The position numbers and the translations under genes are program-made. This document shows positions 14,655-17,891 of a DNA stretch of 17,891 nucleotides, in pieces. Where the stretch lies: positions 1 through 17,891 of the forward strand of contig LFFH01000022.1 of the NCBI GenBank assembly GCA_001510455.1, in the 5' to 3' direction. The DNA comes from Actinobacteria bacterium casp-actino8. Lineage in GTDB: Bacteria > Actinomycetota > Acidimicrobiia > Acidimicrobiales > Ilumatobacteraceae. The notes below the pieces were generated by a model. The model did no database searches. It was not told the DNA's origin and saw nothing but the letters and a program-made list of their open reading frames with translations. The stretch's first letter is position 1. Each line of letters opens with the position of its first letter.

Positions 14655-16019
14655 ATGCCGAACGCCGAGACCCTCGACACGATCGTCAAGGCGTACGACA
14701 TTCGTGGCACCGTGCCCGATCAGCTCGACGCCGACATCGCTCACGCGCTCGGCGTCGGATTCGCTCGTTTCACCGACGCGTCGGTCGCCATCGTGGCTCG
14801 GGACATGCGTCCGTCCGGCATCGATCTGGTCGACGCGTTCTCACGGGGGCTCATGGAGCAGGGGGTCGACGTGATCGACATCGGCCTCGCCTCGACCGAT
14901 CTCGTCTACTTCGCCGCTGGACGCCTCGACGCTCCCGGAGCGATGTTCACCGCATCGCATAACCCGGCTCAGTACAACGGGGTGAAGCTGTGCCTGGCTG
15001 GCGCCCGTCCGGTGGGTGTCGACACCGGACTCGACGTCGTGAAAGAGGCCGCTCGTCGAGTGTTGAACGGCGATGGTCCGAAGCCGGCCGATCGATCGGG
15101 TCGCCGGACCGAGCGCGACCTCCTTGCGTCGTTCGTCGACCACGTGTTGTCGTTCGTCGATGTCGACGAGCTCCGTCCGATGAAGGTCGTCGCCGACACG
15201 GCCAATGGAATGGGTGGACTGGTCGTACCGGCGGTGTTCGAACGGTTGCCGCGCCTCGAACTCGAGGTGATGTACCCCGAACTGGACGGAACCTTCCCGA
15301 ACCACCCGGCCGATCCTCTTCAGCCGGCCAACCAACGTGACCTTCAGGCACGAGTCGTCGCCGGAGGATTCGATATCGGCCTCGCCTTCGATGGTGACGC
15401 TGACCGCGTGTTCGTGGTCGACGAGCAGGGTCGCGGACTCTCCGGTTCCACGACCACGGCGATACTCGCAGCATCGATGTTGCGCAAGAATCCCGGGGCC
15501 ACGGTGCTTCACAACTTGATCTGCAGCCGTGCCGTGCCTGAGGTCATTCGTGAGAACGGTGGTTCTCCGGTCAGAACCAAGGTGGGTCACTCTTTCATCA
15601 AACAGACAATGGCCGAGACCGGCGCGGTGTTCGGTGGTGAGCATTCGGCGCACTACTACTTCGCCGACAACTACCGCGCCGACAGCGGACTCATCGCGAC
15701 CATGTTGATGTTGGAAGAGTTGTCGCGCTCGGGAGTTCCGATGTCGGAGCTCCGGCGGCCATTCGAGCGTTATTCGTCGAGTGGTGAGATCAACACCCAG
15801 GTCGAGAATCCGACGGCTGTGATCGATGCGGTGTCGAAGAAGTTCGGGAACTTCCCCCAGGATCGCCTCGACGGTCTGACGGTCGACTGTGGTCCGTGGT
15901 GGTTCAATCTGCGCCCGTCCAACACCGAACCCTTGCTTCGATTGAATCTCGAGGCGTCGAGTCGTGAGGAGTGCGACGAGAGGGTGGCCGAACTACTCTT
16001 GGAGATCACGTCGGTCTGA
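14655..16019 (+). CDS. manB: Phosphomannomutase/phosphoglucomutase
   Basis: A 454-residue alpha-D-phosphohexomutase that interconverts mannose-6-phosphate and mannose-1-phosphate, feeding GDP-mannose synthesis in the cytoplasm. All four family sites are intact: the phosphoserine loop TASHNP (S101), the Mg-binding loop DGDADR (246-251), the sugar loop GGEHSAHYYF (327-336) and the phosphate loop RPSNTEPLLR (420-429). Length fits the bacterial ManB/AlgC group. The ATG at 14655 is chosen because of the GGAGGA five bases upstream and because the protein start MPNAETLDTIVKAYDIRG fits the family. The open frame further upstream lies within the preceding gene. A phosphoglucomutase activity is also possible. 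It is followed at 25 bp by the Trm112-like gene. Confidence 0.95.
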   Translation: MPNAETLDTIVKAYDIRGTVPDQLDADIAHALGVGFARFTDASVAIVARDMRPSGIDLVDAFSRGLMEQGVDVIDIGLASTDLVYFAAGRLDAPGAMFTASHNPAQYNGVKLCLAGARPVGVDTGLDVVKEAARRVLNGDGPKPADRSGRRTERDLLASFVDHVLSFVDVDELRPMKVVADTANGMGGLVVPAVFERLPRLELEVMYPELDGTFPNHPADPLQPANQRDLQARVVAGGFDIGLAFDGDADRVFVVDEQGRGLSGSTTTAILAASMLRKNPGATVLHNLICSRAVPEVIRENGGSPVRTKVGHSFIKQTMAETGAVFGGEHSAHYYFADNYRADSGLIATMLMLEELSRSGVPMSELRRPFERYSSSGEINTQVENPTAVIDAVSKKFGNFPQDRLDGLTVDCGPWWFNLRPSNTEPLLRLNLEASSREECDERVAELLLEITSV

Positions 16020-16033
16020 ACCGGCTCGATGTG

Positions 16034-16040
16034 TTGGAGG
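16034..16040 (+). promoter_or_regulatory. Shine-Dalgarno of the Trm112-like gene (TTGGAGG)
   Basis: TTGGAGG ends 4 nt before the ATG at 16045 and fixes the start of this very short gene inside the manB transcript. Confidence 0.65.
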
Positions 16041-16044
16041 AAAC

Positions 16045-16287
16045 ATGCCCCTCGATTCCGAACTCGTGAGTGTCCTGGCCTGTCCTGAAGATCACGGGCC
16101 GCTTCACGTGTTCGACGACGAGGACTGCATCTACAACCCTCGTCTGAAGCGCCGGTACGCCATTCGAGACGGCATCGCCGTGATGTTGATCGACGAAGCC
16201 GAAACGGTGTCCGAAGCCGAGCACGAGAGGCTGATGGCCCGAATTTCACAGGGTGAAGGTCGCGCCACCGGCACTCGTATTGCCTAG
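16045..16287 (+). CDS. Trm112/UPF0434-like small protein
   Basis: An 80-residue protein with [10 protein letters not shown] (12-20) followed by [26 protein letters not shown] (30-55), the compact layout of Trm112/UPF0434 (YcaR-like) proteins. Family members usually have a CxxC-type zinc ribbon at the first motif. Here only C13 is present, with Asp-His in the following positions, and the other cysteine is C28, so zinc may be bound differently or not at all. Trm112 in eukaryotes and archaea activates methyltransferases; what the bacterial form does is not settled. Gene placement between manB and ahcY is notable because AhcY removes the S-adenosylhomocysteine that methyltransferases produce. The TAG stop forms part of a possible -10 box for ahcY. 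Confidence 0.8.
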   Translation: MPLDSELVSVLACPEDHGPLHVFDDEDCIYNPRLKRRYAIRDGIAVMLIDEAETVSEAEHERLMARISQGEGRATGTRIA

Positions 16288-16290
16288 TCT
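16285..16290 (+). promoter_or_regulatory. -10-like box before ahcY (TAGTCT)
   Basis: TAGTCT overlaps the stop codon of the Trm112-like gene and lies 44 bp before the ahcY GTG. A transcript from here would have a leader of about 38 nt containing the AGGAG SD. No -35 stands out, so ahcY may equally be read through from manB. Confidence 0.3.
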
Positions 16291-16324
16291 CGGACCAACA
16301 GACGTCATTGCCCCCGTTCCCGTC

Positions 16325-16329
16325 AGGAG
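16325..16329 (+). promoter_or_regulatory. Shine-Dalgarno of ahcY (AGGAG)
   Basis: AGGAG ends 5 nt before the GTG at 16335 and favours it over an upstream ATG at 16308, which would place the SD inside the coding region. Confidence 0.65.
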
Positions 16330-16334
16330 TTCCT

Positions 16335-17783
<1,449 letters not shown>

Positions 17784-17790
17784 GCATTCA

Positions 17791-17891
17791 GTGGACCGAG
17801 TGCCCGAGCGGCTGACGCGCTGCGTCGTCGGCCTGTTCCTGTTCGGTCTGGGCATCACGTTCTTCATTCGTGCACGGGTGGGCCTGGCCCC
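17791..17891 (+). CDS. YczE-like membrane protein (5' part only)
   Basis: A frame starting with GTG 7 nt after the ahcY stop stays open to the window edge, giving 33 codons: VDRVPERLTRCVVGLFLFGLGI then TFFIRARVGLAP. Two Arg-containing starts followed by a hydrophobic segment with LFGLGI and a short Arg-bearing loop before G-L-A-P resemble the N-terminus of YczE/YitT-type bacterial membrane proteins, which usually run L..GLGL....AG.G..PWD. The start could also be the GTG at 17800. No SD is seen. The identification rests on a short stretch and is tentative, but the coding character is clear. Confidence 0.5.
   Translation, partial: MDRVPERLTRCVVGLFLFGLGITFFIRARVGLA

Noticed and set aside
16288..16334. 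A possible SAH riboswitch before ahcY
   Set aside because: The leader is only 47 bases and shows no conserved pairing or pseudoknot that I could recognise.

Overview
The window comes from a high-GC Gram-positive actinobacterium (Actinomycetota). The evidence is the F420-biosynthesis gene cofD/fbiA, a DUF3499 protein, a DUF5719-like secreted protein, frequent GTG starts, and TANNNT -10 boxes a few bases from start codons. The overall flavour suggests the class Acidimicrobiia, but that is an impression and no marker gene here proves it. Gene density is very high: the longest intergenic gap is about 150 bp. I see no rRNA, tRNA, CRISPR array, transposase or prophage.

Layout from left to right. 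(1) On the minus strand, a family-4 glycosyltransferase overlaps the start of cofD, which runs off the left edge. (2) Diverging from it is gmd (GDP-mannose 4,6-dehydratase), whose stop codon abuts the stop of a convergent polysaccharide flippase-like gene. (3) A plus-strand operon encodes a 1035-residue protein (GT2 domain, membrane region, extracytoplasmic domain), a secreted DUF5719-like protein of four tandem repeats, and a membrane-anchored thioredoxin-fold protein. (4) Convergent to that operon is the AAA+ protease ftsH. (5) Diverging from ftsH are a small DUF3499 zinc-site protein and a CPBP-family membrane protease. (6) An 860-residue GT-C/YfhO-like membrane protein follows. (7) Next are phosphomannomutase manB, a small Trm112/UPF0434-like protein and S-adenosylhomocysteinase ahcY. 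(8) The first 33 codons of a YczE-like membrane protein run off the right edge.

The genes fit a cell-envelope glycan programme. ManB supplies mannose-1-phosphate towards GDP-mannose, and Gmd converts GDP-mannose to the 4-keto-6-deoxy sugar. Two glycosyltransferases and a large GT-C-like protein could assemble and modify the glycan, and the flippase-like protein could move it across the membrane. The mannosyl-1-phosphate guanylyltransferase and the reductase acting after Gmd are not in the window. As I remember the Mycobacterium tuberculosis chromosome, fbiA, a DUF3499 gene, manB and sahH also lie within one neighbourhood, so the backbone looks like conserved actinobacterial synteny with lineage-specific envelope genes inserted.

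The most interesting points are these. Four genes have a -10-like hexamer exactly 6 nt before the start codon, suggesting leaderless mRNAs. A 15-bp element is shared by the flippase and manB start regions. The exported DUF5719-like protein has only two cysteines and sits beside a membrane CxxC protein. The two very large membrane proteins share a C-terminal extracytoplasmic module. I found no clear novel defence or mobile system.
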